Below the pieces are notes generated by a model. The model was not told the DNA's origin and searched no databases. It saw only the letters and a program-made list of their open reading frames with translations. Below are positions 30,389 through 38,063 of a stretch of DNA of 45,247 nucleotides, piece after piece; position 1 is the stretch's first letter, and every line of letters begins with the position of its first letter. This DNA comes from Azohydromonas aeria (GTDB lineage Bacteria; Pseudomonadota; Gammaproteobacteria; Burkholderiales; Burkholderiaceae_C). The position numbers and the translations under genes are program-made. The stretch is from assembly GCF_009760915.1 (NCBI RefSeq), contig NZ_VIDQ01000062.1, forward strand, positions 1 through 45,247, in the 5' to 3' direction.

Positions 30389-30971
30389 AAGTCTCTCCTG
30401 TGTTGGGCTGCTCAACTGGAGCAGCAACAATGATGGCTGAATCCCACCTACCTTCAACAAAGTGGGAATAGCCTGCGTTCTTGTACGACTGTAACGCATC
30501 CGGAAGCGGCCGAAGTACCCGGATGCCAACGGCTGTAGGCGGAATGTCAGAGCACATTGCAAACCGGAAAGCATAGAGGGACATGATGGCCATCGGGACT
30601 ACGTGCTTCTTGAGCGGATGGGAAGGATCTGGATGGCCTTCAACGTGAGTAAGAGAGAGCCATTTTTTTCCTCGCGAGACACGGGCTGCGACGAGACCAC
30701 ATAGCTTGTCTTCAACAGTGAAGGCACAACTGTATGTTCTAGGGCCACGTGCTTCCAGCGGCTTGATGATGGCTTTGTCCCAGTCCCAGTCAACAAGACG
30801 GCCGGGATAGTTGCGCCAGTCGTCTCGGAACTGCTGTAGTACTACGGGTGTGACTGCAGTGACCTTCACGTCCACACCGTAGTCTTGAAGCGCTTGCTGC
30901 TCGACAAAACGCCTTGTCACCGCCCTGTACTGGCTATAGCGTTCAATGGCGTACGACAGTTGCTCTGACAT
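30324..30971 (-). CDS. GNAT-like acyltransferase
   Basis: A 215-residue soluble protein. Residues about 55-185 show the GNAT-type order: a beta strand after a helix (LVDWDWDKAII), then KLCGLVAARVSRGKKWLSLTHVEG, a helix (VVPMAIMSLYAFRFAMC), and the closing VGIRVLRPLPDALQSYKNAGY. That last block matches the 'L-NP-P-L--YE--GF' ending of this fold. The canonical acetyl-CoA loop R-x-x-G-x-G/A is not evident, so activity is uncertain. The start at 30971 is chosen over 31010. It precedes and overlaps a tiny ORF. The target is unknown. Confidence 0.65.
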   Translation of the reverse strand: MSEQLSYAIERYSQYRAVTRRFVEQQALQDYGVDVKVTAVTPVVLQQFRDDWRNYPGRLVDWDWDKAIIKPLEARGPRTYSCAFTVEDKLCGLVAARVSRGKKWLSLTHVEGHPDPSHPLKKHVVPMAIMSLYAFRFAMCSDIPPTAVGIRVLRPLPDALQSYKNAGYSHFVEGRWDSAIIVAAPVEQPNTGETCEQPPIETDECFSSADGGACQ

Positions 30972-31213
30972 CGATAGTGCTTGCTGCTCCGTTCCTCCTC
31001 CTGCTCGCATCCTCAGCCACCTTTTGTAATCGGGCGAGCATTCTAGTTACTTTTGCTTGTGAAACAGAAGTCGATGCGCGACTTTCTGGCTGACAAGCCG
31101 TGGTCGTGGCACCTGCACCCTACTGGCGCGAGCGGTCGAAGTCAGATGTCCACAATGTGACGCAGCATGCGGAACGGCACCCGCCAGCCCGAGCCGTCTG
31201 TGGTCTTATCCCG

Positions 31214-31417
31214 CAGGTCGGGCGCGTGACGATGAGCATCGGCTTCACGGCGCTGCAGCCAGGCGGCCTGCCCACCGGCGCTCTGGACCGGGCCGACCGG
31301 GCGCTGTACCTGGCCAAGACCAGCGGCCGCAACCAGGTGGCGGGGCCGTCCGTGATGACGGCGGCCGGGCAAGACGCTGCGGACACGGCGCACGCGGGCA
31401 GCGTGGATCTTTTCTAA
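31214..31417 (+). pseudogene. C-terminal remnant of a GGDEF diguanylate cyclase
   Basis: The segment RVTMSIGFTALQPGG...ALDRADRALYLAKTSGRNQV is the unmistakable C-terminal end of a GGDEF domain. The catalytic GGDEF loop and everything before it are missing; the sequence before about 31214 is unrelated. The frame ends normally at 31417 after a short tail. It is probably a leftover of chromosomal DNA picked up or rearranged, without enzymatic function. Confidence 0.8.
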
Positions 31418-31665
31418 CCTGACGCACGGCGCCGCCCGGGTATCCAGTCGGCTGCCGCCAAGTGCCAGGCCGCAGAAGCACCACGAAGCTGGCGCACTCG
31501 GTGGCTGCCGCCGGGCGGCCGGGAGTCTTGATGCAACCGTCGAGCGTGGCACCTTTGCGCCATGGAAACCGCAGCCGTGGCACGGCGCCGACACAGGTTT
31601 TCCCGGCCTTTCGCCAGCCACATAACGCTCGGAACAATTGCCTCATACAGCCGGGAGACAGGGCC

Positions 31666-32055
31666 ATGAAGAAGGCAAGGGAAGTGCTGTTGCTGGCCGC
31701 CAGCATCGCAGTCGGTGCACCGGCGTTGGCTGGTTGGACGGCCTTCGGCGAGGATGGCAGGAACGCGGTCTGGTACGTCGATCCCGAGTCGGTCCGCACC
31801 GTGGGTGAGCTTCGTCAGGTCTGGGCCATGAAGGACATGGCGCAGCCGGTGATCGACTTCGACCTCTCGATGCAGTTCCTCTACGAGGTGGACTGCCAGG
31901 GACGGCGCCAGCGGCTGCTGGAGTACCAGAGCTTCAAAGGGCGCATGGGCGGCGGACAGCCCACACGCGGCGGGATGGTGTTCGGCGACTGGGCTGTGGC
32001 GGCGCCGGGGACGGTGGGCGGCAGGATCATCAGCGCGGCGTGCGCGCGCAGTTGA
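31666..32055 (+). CDS. Surface-adhesin-E-like secreted protein
   Basis: A 129-residue protein with a Sec signal peptide (MKKAREVLLLAASI..., cleavage after ALA near 22). The mature part begins GWTAFGEDG and has the pattern of the 'surface-adhesin protein E'-like domain: VWYVDPESVR, VWAMKDM, then DCQGRRQRLLEYQSF and a final Cys (SAACARS) likely disulfide-bonded to the first. It is exported to the periplasm or cell surface. The start at 31666 has GGGAGA upstream. These proteins are common in Burkholderiales, with unclear roles. Confidence 0.8.
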   Translation: MKKAREVLLLAASIAVGAPALAGWTAFGEDGRNAVWYVDPESVRTVGELRQVWAMKDMAQPVIDFDLSMQFLYEVDCQGRRQRLLEYQSFKGRMGGGQPTRGGMVFGDWAVAAPGTVGGRIISAACARS

Positions 32056-32151
32056 AAGGCACCTGGCTTGCGAGCCGGGGCATTGCGTTGGAGCCCTGAC
32101 GCTGGCGCAAACCGGTCACCCAGCGCATGGGCGGCTTGGTTGCTAGCGCAA

Positions 32152-32367
32152 TCACGCCAGCGGTGGTGAATACAAGGGGCTCCAGATTTCGTCATCGCCG
32201 CCGGGCTCGCGCGTCCAATGTGCGCAGCCGTGTGCCGGCTGGGCCACGACGGGAGCCGCGCCGGGCTTGTTGCATCGCGCGTTGATCCCATTGGCCAGCA
32301 GCCCGCCGTAGTGCTGGCAGTACCAGCAAGGACGGCGCGCCTCCCGGCTGATGAAGTCGCTGCTCAC
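32152..32367 (-). CDS. Small Cys-containing hypothetical protein
   Basis: A 71-residue protein. AAGGAGG stands 6 nt before a GTG at 32367, which makes that the best start; the in-frame ATG at 32373 abuts the ribosome site and is less likely. The N-terminal half has CWYCQHYGG and a later ARCNKPG, giving three Cys plus His, a possible small metal-binding site. C-terminal residues include HWTREPGGDDE. No family recognised. Confidence 0.6.
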   Translation of the reverse strand: MSSDFISREARRPCWYCQHYGGLLANGINARCNKPGAAPVVAQPAHGCAHWTREPGGDDEIWSPLYSPPLA

Positions 32368-32527
32368 CGGCATCCTCCTTTGCACTACGCGGTTTTCTGG
32401 ATACCAGAGTCCACGAGGCGGAACAACAATTGCTGCGCCGCACCATGCCGGTGATCGTCAGTGCTTTTGAGGCGCTTGACCGGCTGCCCTGAGTACCGGG
32501 CCCAACCCTTCGCCCAAGGACAGCAGC

Positions 32528-32728
32528 ATGAACAGCACCGCGTCGATCCCTCTTCCGGCAACTTCTCCGCCGCCGGCGTACGAGGCCGCGATGGCCGATT
32601 TGGAACGGCGGGCTTGGGCCGGCCAGTTGACGCTGGCACAAGCCAGGCAGGAGATCTTTGCCTTGCGCGAGCAGTTCGCACCTCGGCCCGGTGCAGTGGC
32701 ACAGTGGGCGATCTTCAGGCGCCAGTGA
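32528..32728 (+). CDS. Small hypothetical protein
   Basis: A 66-residue hydrophilic protein with a Pro/Thr-rich N-terminus and one long amphipathic helix (DLERRAWAGQLTLAQARQEIFALREQF). AAGGACAG precedes the ATG by 7 nt. There is no signal peptide or membrane segment. Similar short helical proteins are common on conjugative elements; the function is unknown. Confidence 0.55.
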   Translation: MNSTASIPLPATSPPPAYEAAMADLERRAWAGQLTLAQARQEIFALREQFAPRPGAVAQWAIFRRQ

Positions 32729-32874
32729 ACGGCTGCAGAGCGTTCCAGGCGCAGTTGCCTACTCGTCGGGCCAAGCCGAGCAGGCGAAGCTTGGTCGGCT
32801 TCACTTGGGGACGCCAAGCGCAGCGCGGCGGGGGTTGACGAAGGCAGCCCCCAGGAGGGCAAGCGAAGCGCGCA

Positions 32875-32994
32875 GCGGCGGCCGCCAGGCCGCCGCGAAA
32901 GACGGCAGGGATTGAAGCCCGGCAGGGTCGAGACCCCGGCACGGGGGCTCGATGCGAAGCACGAAAGCCCGGTCCTGCGCTGTCAAGCGCAGGA
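32875..32994. repeat. Block of three strong hairpins
   Basis: Three inverted repeats follow in 120 bp of untranslated DNA. They are GCGGCGGCC/GGCCGCCGC (32875-32896, 9-bp perfect stem, 4-nt loop), TCGAGACCCC/GGGGGCTCGA (32928-32952, one mismatch, 5-nt loop) and TCCTGCGCT/AGCGCAGGA (32973-32994, 9-bp perfect stem, 4-nt loop). None is followed by a T-run, so they are not ordinary terminators. A structured RNA, an oriT or a single-strand origin are possible readings. Confidence 0.6.
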
Positions 32995-33017
32995 GCCGCC
33001 CAAGCTGATCGCGGCGT

Positions 33018-33467
33018 TCAGGACGAAGCGCCTGGTCGATTGAGCGCGTCGAGCGCCAGGCGCAGGCTGTACCCCGGCACCCGCTCGCCGGCACGGGCGC
33101 GCTGCACCATCTCAGCAGCCCATGCGCGTTCACGCCCCACCCGCGGCGCCACCGGGCGCAGGTACTTGCGCCGGATTTCGGCAGCGCGCTGCGGCTGCTT
33201 CACTTCAGGCTGTGCCCGAAAGGCCGGAGACGGCGCACTCGCACACAGTTCCCGGAAGGCTGCGGCAGTGGGCACGCCGGCCGGGTCCAGCAGCGATAGC
33301 GCGTGCTCGATGACCTCGGGCCGCTGGGCATAGCTGGCCAGCTCGCGCGCCCAATCCTCTTTCACCGCTGCGAGGGGCAGACCGGCCCAGCGGTCCATGA
33401 AGGCGCTGCCATAGCGCAGCGTCAGCCGGTCGAACAGACCTTCGATGAAATCGACGCGAAGCGACAT
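33018..33467 (-). CDS. Hypothetical protein resembling phage replication factors (P-like)
   Basis: A 149-residue soluble protein. The core (LTLRYGSAFMDRWAGLP, VKEDWARELASYAQRPEVIEHALSLLD, AFRELCASAP) resembles the helical domain of small phage/plasmid replication-associated proteins of the lambda-P-like kind. This assignment is by pattern and moderate. The C-terminus is basic and helical. TATAAT read on the minus strand (33493-33498) about 26 bp upstream may be its -10 box. It is transcribed away from the AT-rich gap that follows. Confidence 0.65.
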   Translation of the reverse strand: MSLRVDFIEGLFDRLTLRYGSAFMDRWAGLPLAAVKEDWARELASYAQRPEVIEHALSLLDPAGVPTAAAFRELCASAPSPAFRAQPEVKQPQRAAEIRRKYLRPVAPRVGRERAWAAEMVQRARAGERVPGYSLRLALDALNRPGASS

Positions 33468-33726
33468 AGGCCCTCTATAGCAGTTCCGCGAGATTATAAA
33501 TATCTACAAAACTTCCACCACTTTTAGTATGGCTATGGCATTAGGCGACGCCAAAGAATATGTCAATATTTCTTCGTACGCTGTTTGTTATTCGCAATGC
33601 CACCTCTATTTCAAAATCCTAGATTTAACAAACCGATGCAATTAATATAGGTCTTAGACATGGAGTATTTCGGTGTTTGACCTATAATAAATACATGCAT
33701 CAGGGCAGGTGCAGTAGGAGAAAGCA
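33468..33726. promoter_or_regulatory. AT-rich divergent promoter region
   Basis: About 260 bp with far more A/T than the rest of the window (for example TTATAAATATC, AATTAATATAGG). It lies between divergent genes starting at 33467 (-) and 33727 (+). TATAAT occurs in both directions: at 33493-33498 for the minus gene and 33683-33688 for the plus gene. No good -35 box pairs with either. No gene is seen. The composition suggests a foreign segment or an H-NS-type binding region. Confidence 0.5.
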
Positions 33727-34080
33727 GTGATTGACTCCCTTCCTTCCAATACCTACCGCTTCAACAGCACCTTCGCCGGCATCCCGGTCGAAATTGAATA
33801 TGAGATCGAAGTCAGCGAGGACCATCGCGGCGCTGACGTATATGTGCTGCCGATGGTCTGCATCCTCAATGGGCACGAAGTTGATCTGTGCGAGGACGCC
33901 GGCCTGTTCCACCCCCAGCAACTGCAAACGTGGCTAGCTGAAGCCGAGGCCCATGCCAAGGACGGCGGCAACGACTTCGACGGCGGCGACTACACCCCCG
34001 ACGCCTACGACGCCGCTGCGGCTGAAGATCGCTGGATTGCCCAGCTGGACCACGCTCACTACAGCCGGGCGGGGGTCTAA
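33727..34080 (+). CDS. Acidic hypothetical protein
   Basis: A 117-residue acidic protein starting at GTG, 6 nt after AGGAG. The N-terminal half is beta-rich (STFAGIPVEIEYEIEV, ADVYVLPMVCILNG). The C-terminal half has a helix (LQTWLAEAEAHAK) and an Asp/Gly-rich stretch (GGNDFDGGDY). Acidic, DNA-mimic-like composition is noted but not proof of function. It is transcribed from the AT-rich region. Two GC-rich hairpins follow its stop. No family recognised. Confidence 0.7.
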   Translation: MIDSLPSNTYRFNSTFAGIPVEIEYEIEVSEDHRGADVYVLPMVCILNGHEVDLCEDAGLFHPQQLQTWLAEAEAHAKDGGNDFDGGDYTPDAYDAAAAEDRWIAQLDHAHYSRAGV

Positions 34081-34086
34081 ATGGAA

Positions 34087-34130
34087 GGGCTCTGCATCCA
34101 GCGGAGCCCCTGGCCCCCGGCGCGGGGCCA
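34087..34130 (+). terminator. Tandem hairpins after the acidic protein gene
   Basis: GGGCTC/GAGCCC (34087-34109) and TGGCCCC/GGGGCCA (34111-34130) follow the stop codon at once. There is no U-run, so termination would be weak or Rho-dependent. They may instead protect the mRNA end. Confidence 0.4.
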
Positions 34131-34535
34131 TGCGGCAGCCGCAAGCCAAACGCCTTCTTCTGATCGCCTGTATTTCGGCTTTCAGCCCGGCCCGTATTAC
34201 CTGGGAGCCAGCGGGCGAACCGTGCATCACGACAACCTTATATGGACGCCTCCCGTGTGGCGAGCGAATTTTTGAAGCTCTGACTCAGCGGAATTCACTG
34301 CGGTCTTATATCCGGCCTACTGATGCAGTCCAGGCATGAGCCCGCTGCTGGCCTTGATGGTCATTCGCAAGGTCGGTGCTCATCTGCCAATAGGACTTTG
34401 CTTGCCTGCCCGTCCAAGTTGTCGTTCAGCTTTACCCGACCCGCGGTCCAACCGCTTTGCCATCACTTCATCGACTCGACTCACGCACTCTTTGGCATAT
34501 CACTCCGGTTGTTGAGTTGGCTACAAATCAATCAA
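34131..34535. other. Spacer left of the IS110 transposase
   Basis: About 400 bp in which I see no gene on either strand. It probably includes the left end of the IS110 element, but such elements lack conspicuous long terminal repeats and I could not place the boundary. Confidence 0.4.
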
Positions 34536-35570
34536 TCACGAGGCACAAGCCATGGGCACATTACTCTTCCATTCCCGTTGGTATGTACGACCATGAGCTA
34601 TCAAAGCCCAGGCCGTGCGCGCCATCTTGTTGGCAAGAGCCACCACAACAACATTCACCGGGCGTCGTGCCAGCATTTTTTCGAGCCACAGCGGCTGGTG
34701 CTTGGTGCGCTCGATGACCGAGCGCGCCCCGTTGATCAACAAAGTGCGCAGGTAGGAGTCGCCGCGCTTGGAGAGCTTGCCCACCCGCGTCTTGCCACCG
34801 GTGCCGCTATGCGCGGGCACAAGTCCCAGGCTGGCGGAGAACTCGCGTCCCGAACGCCAGTCCTTTCCATCGCCCAACGTGGCCGCCAGCGCTGTGGCTC
34901 CCAGCAGTCCAATACCCGGCACCTCGCGCAGCGTGCGGGCGCTGTCGATTTGCTTCTGCAGTGCTGCAAGTTGGTGCTCCAGAGCTTCGATGCGCTGCTC
35001 CACCTGCACCAGCATCTCCAGTTGCCCGTCCACCAGGACTTGCAACGTTGCTGGCAGCTGCGCGTCGATCTCAGCGCGCTGCTGCGCCAGCGCCTTCAGG
35101 CCTGCATTGCGTCCGCCACGAAGCACAACGCCGAACTCGTAGAGCAGGCCCCGAAGCGCGTTGACCGTTGCCGTGCGGACACTGACCCAGTGCGATCGCG
35201 TGCGATGCACCGCCAGCACGGCTTGCTGCTCACGGCTCTTTATCGGTACACGCCGGATGTCCTCATGCTGTGCAGCGACCCAGATTGCCCGCGCGTCAGC
35301 GGCGTCATCCTTGTTGCTGCGGACGAAAGGTTTGACGTGCTGCGCTGGCAGCAGCTCCACCTGGTGGCCGAGATCGCCAAGCACGCGAGCCCAGTGGTGG
35401 GCGCTGCCGCAGGCTTCCATGGCAACCCGTGTCGGCTGCAGCGGTGCAAAGTACTCCGCCAGCTTCGCTCGCGGCATCTTCTTGCGCTTGATCTCCCCGG
35501 TCTGGGCATCCACCCAGTGGAGCTGCATCACGTTCTTGGCCAGGTCCAGGCCGTAAGTCGTACGATCCAT
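34536..35570 (-). CDS. IS110-family transposase (DEDD recombinase)
   Basis: A complete 344-residue transposase. The N-terminal RuvC-like DEDD domain shows YGLDLAKN (Asp9), RVAMEACGSAH (Glu), and KDDAADARAI (two Asp). The C-terminal transposase_20 domain shows REVPGIGLLGATALAA, then FSASLGLVPAHSGTGGK with its nucleophilic-type Ser, and the ISKRGD-like LSKRGDSYLRTLLI. IS110 elements move without classical terminal repeats, using a structured bridge RNA in some members. The element interrupts a small gene whose 3' part survives at 35733-35939. Confidence 0.95.
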   Translation of the reverse strand: MDRTTYGLDLAKNVMQLHWVDAQTGEIKRKKMPRAKLAEYFAPLQPTRVAMEACGSAHHWARVLGDLGHQVELLPAQHVKPFVRSNKDDAADARAIWVAAQHEDIRRVPIKSREQQAVLAVHRTRSHWVSVRTATVNALRGLLYEFGVVLRGGRNAGLKALAQQRAEIDAQLPATLQVLVDGQLEMLVQVEQRIEALEHQLAALQKQIDSARTLREVPGIGLLGATALAATLGDGKDWRSGREFSASLGLVPAHSGTGGKTRVGKLSKRGDSYLRTLLINGARSVIERTKHQPLWLEKMLARRPVNVVVVALANKMARTAWALIAHGRTYQREWKSNVPMACAS

Positions 35571-35732
35571 CTGAGGCCTCCGTCTTCAGGCGATGTTGCA
35601 AGCAGCGCCAATTGGGCACTTCGATGCCGTGTGACGCGAGGCCTCCCTGATCCCCTGGTCAGCGGTATTCCTGCTGCTCGGCAGACCTCGCTGGCCTCAG
35701 CGGGTGGGAGGCGTCCATACCATCTGCCGAGC

Positions 35733-35939
35733 CCTGGCGGTCTGGTCGCTGTGGTGCCGGTCCTGGCTGACGCCCACCTGTTCAAAGCGGCGCCGGACCT
35801 GTTCACGGTGGCCCAAGCCCTGACCGAGCTTCCTGCCTTGCATGCTTCATCCGACGCCGAAGCCCTGGCGGCGCGGATCGGGCTGCTCGTGGAAGCCGCG
35901 CATGTGGCCGTGGCCCGTGCCTTGGGAGCGATGCAATGA
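35733..35939 (+). pseudogene. 3' remnant of a small gene cut by the IS110 element
   Basis: The last about 68 codons (GGLVAVVPVLADAHLFKAAPDLFTVAQAL, in shorter motifs, then IGLLVEAAHVAVARAL) look like a typical small helical protein of conjugative elements. The ADAHLI/FKAAPDL motif is common in plasmid hypothetical proteins. No start codon or homologous sequence is found before about 35733, where the insertion must lie. Its stop overlaps the next gene (ATGA), showing it was the first of a small operon. Confidence 0.65.
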
Positions 35940-36157
35940 GCAGCGCAGCCCATCAGTCGGCCATCCACCTGTTGACCGCGCATCTGCCCGTCAACCCTGT
36001 GAAGCGTATTCGCATCCTGGTCCTGGTTGGGCACCACGAGGCCGAGTGCGTAGCCGAAGAAATGAGTGACCCGGACTGCCCGCCTTGCCAGTTCGGGCAC
36101 CGCTGCCAGTCAGGCGAAGGCTGCCCGATCCGCGATCTGGAGCGCCGCCATGGGTGA
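35936..36157 (+). CDS. Small Cys-rich protein
   Basis: A 73-residue protein starting in an ATGA overlap with the truncated upstream gene. The C-terminal third has DCPPCQFGHRCQSGEGCP: four Cys and one His in 16 residues, likely a metal-binding knuckle. The N-terminal half is a helical/beta stretch (VNPVKRIRILVLVGHH). Its stop overlaps the next gene. Function unknown. Confidence 0.65.
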   Translation: MSSAAHQSAIHLLTAHLPVNPVKRIRILVLVGHHEAECVAEEMSDPDCPPCQFGHRCQSGEGCPIRDLERRHG

Positions 36158-36314
36158 CCTCTACGCCACCGATGCGGCCCTGGCCGAGCAGGCGACTGCC
36201 GACGCTTTCGAGCACAGCACTTGTGACCGCGCCCGCTTGATCCCTTGGGACGTGCTGGGCTTCCTCGCCGGGCTGCTGCTGGCGCTGGCATCCGCGCCGT
36301 TCGTCTCTTACTGA
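36150..36314 (+). CDS. Small single-pass membrane protein
   Basis: A 54-residue protein with a polar N-terminus (GDLYATDAALAEQATADAF) and one hydrophobic helix near the end (VLGFLAGLLLALASAPFV). It overlaps the upstream gene by 8 nt. Orientation is probably N-in. It is followed after 56 nt by a larger gene of the same operon. No family recognised. Confidence 0.6.
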   Translation: MGDLYATDAALAEQATADAFEHSTCDRARLIPWDVLGFLAGLLLALASAPFVSY

Positions 36315-36370
36315 GCCCCTGGGCCTTGGTCGGCGGCCTTTCTTGCCGGCCTTCTTTCGGAGTACCTGCC

Positions 36371-37081
36371 ATGTTGAACGCTCTTGGCCCCGTGATCGGC
36401 AACCGCCTCGCCGGCGCTCACCGGGCCACGCTCAAGCCGCACCTGCGCGAGCGGCTGGCGCTGCTGGCCCGCCGCTGCACGCCGCTGGGCACCATCGACA
36501 CCGACGCGGACGGGCGGCTGTCCTTCATTCCGAAGGGTGACCGGCTGCGCGGCTGGACCCACGTGGGAAGCACGCCCCACACGCTGCCGGCGTCCGCATT
36601 CCGCCCTGGCCAGCGCGTGCGGGTTCATGCCACGGCGGCGCAACTGCTGGCGCAGGAGGTGTACGCGTTCGAGCCCGAAGAAGTCGCGGCGGTCCTCGAT
36701 GGCGAGGGCGTGGTGATGGAGGACGGCGGCTGCGCCGCGCTTGGGCTGGTGGTCGTCGCCATGAAATCCGAGCCCTGGGCATTCATGCCGGCTTTCCTGC
36801 GACTGGTGCCGGCAGCCGAAGGCGACGACGAGTGCGAGGCCATGACCAGCGGCCCGGCCTTCGATCCCTACAGGGAGCCGCTGGCGCTGGGCGATACGGT
36901 GCAGGGCACGGACGGACGCATCGGCCGCGTGACGCTCATTGAGCCGCAGCGCCTGGGCGTGGCGTTCGAGCGCGGTGGCGGCTGGTGCGGCGACATGGGC
37001 TGTCGCGGCTCGCTGCGGCTGCTTGCCAAGGCCGCGCCGATGCCTGCGACTTGGGGCAGTACGGACGGCTGCCCGTTCTGA
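36371..37081 (+). CDS. Hypothetical protein of the recombination module
   Basis: A 236-residue soluble protein with two parts. The N-terminal part has basic helices (RATLKPHLRERLALLARRC) and a beta-rich centre (GDRLRGWTHVG). The C-terminal part contains the SH3-like motif GDTVQGTDGRIGRVTLIEPQRLGVAF, recalling KOW/Tudor folds, and a GGGWCGDMGCRG Cys pair. No enzyme motif is seen. It sits 16 nt before the YqaJ-type nuclease gene and probably shares its transcript. Function unknown. Confidence 0.65.
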   Translation: MLNALGPVIGNRLAGAHRATLKPHLRERLALLARRCTPLGTIDTDADGRLSFIPKGDRLRGWTHVGSTPHTLPASAFRPGQRVRVHATAAQLLAQEVYAFEPEEVAAVLDGEGVVMEDGGCAALGLVVVAMKSEPWAFMPAFLRLVPAAEGDDECEAMTSGPAFDPYREPLALGDTVQGTDGRIGRVTLIEPQRLGVAFERGGGWCGDMGCRGSLRLLAKAAPMPATWGSTDGCPF

Positions 37082-37097
37082 AGCCGGGGGCCGCGCC

Positions 37098-37997
37098 ATG
37101 CTTACCGAAGCTCAAAGGGCGCTGCGCCGTACCGGCGTGGGCGCTTCCGAGTGCGCCGCGGCCCTGGGTCTGAGCCCGTACCAGACCCGGTTCGAGCTCT
37201 ACCAGGTCAAGCGCGGCGAGGCCCCGGAAGCGCCCGACAACCTAGCGATGCGCTTTGGCCTGGCCGCCGAGCCCTTCATCCTCTCCGAGTTTCAGCGCGC
37301 GCACCCGGACGACTTGTTGGTGATCGGCCCCGACACCATGCGGCGCGGTCGCATGTTCTGCCACCTCGATGCCTGGGCGCCCGGCTTCTTCAACGTCCAG
37401 GCCAAAACCGCGCGCACGCGCCAGGGCTGGGGCGAGTCCGGCTCGCCCGACATCCCGCAGCACTATCTGCTGCAGGTCCAGCACGAAATGCTGCTGGCCG
37501 GCGTTGATGTGTCCCTCGTGCCGGTGCTCTTCGGCGGCGCGGACTACGACGAATTCGTGGTCGAGGCTGACCGCGAGTTGCAGGAGTTGATCGAGGACGG
37601 CATTGCGGAGTTCTGGCGGCTTGTGGAGCGCGGCGAGCCGCCTGAGCCGGTGACGCTGGCCGACATGCTCGCCCGCTTTGGCGACACCTGCCGCGCTGGA
37701 CAGGCGGTGGCCGGCGTCGACGTGCTGCGCGCGGTGCACGAGTTGCGTGCCCTCCGGGCGCAGCGCGAGCAACTGGACGCGGCCGAAGCGGCGCTGAAGG
37801 CGCGGCTCATGGGGGCGCTGGGCGAGGCCGACACGCTGGTAGATGCCACCGGCCACGCCCTCGCGACATGGCGGGCCGTCAAGCCCGCGCGGCGCTTCGA
37901 CGCCGCCGCGTTCGAGGCCGCGTATCCGGAGCTTTATCGGAAGTTTCTGCGCACCGGCTCGCCGGGGCGGCAGTTTCGACTCAAGGACGAAAAGTGA
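37098..37997 (+). CDS. YqaJ-type viral/plasmid recombinase exonuclease
   Basis: A 299-residue protein of the YqaJ (lambda-exonuclease-like, PD-(D/E)XK) family. It has the N-terminal motif GVGASECAAALGLSPYQTRFELY, the metal Asp in CHLDAW (Asp91), and the later block PQHYLLQVQHEMLLAG, which is diagnostic. In the D...E-x-K triad the Glu is replaced: residues 100-103 read VQAK, so Gln101 stands where catalytic Glu is expected. One base change (CAG for GAG) would explain this. The enzyme may be inactive, or another acidic residue may serve. The downstream neighbour is a probable annealing protein. Confidence 0.88.
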   Translation: MLTEAQRALRRTGVGASECAAALGLSPYQTRFELYQVKRGEAPEAPDNLAMRFGLAAEPFILSEFQRAHPDDLLVIGPDTMRRGRMFCHLDAWAPGFFNVQAKTARTRQGWGESGSPDIPQHYLLQVQHEMLLAGVDVSLVPVLFGGADYDEFVVEADRELQELIEDGIAEFWRLVERGEPPEPVTLADMLARFGDTCRAGQAVAGVDVLRAVHELRALRAQREQLDAAEAALKARLMGALGEADTLVDATGHALATWRAVKPARRFDAAAFEAAYPELYRKFLRTGSPGRQFRLKDEK

Positions 37998-38063
37998 GCT
38001 TTTTTGGGAGTCGGCAGCGCGCACAACGCAGGCCATCCCTGTCCACATCTGCAGGAGCAAATC

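Noticed and set aside
34323..35732. The first part of a 538-codon plus-strand frame
   Set aside because: It lies opposite the IS110 transposase. Only the last about 68 codons (35733-35939) have independent support, as a truncated gene.
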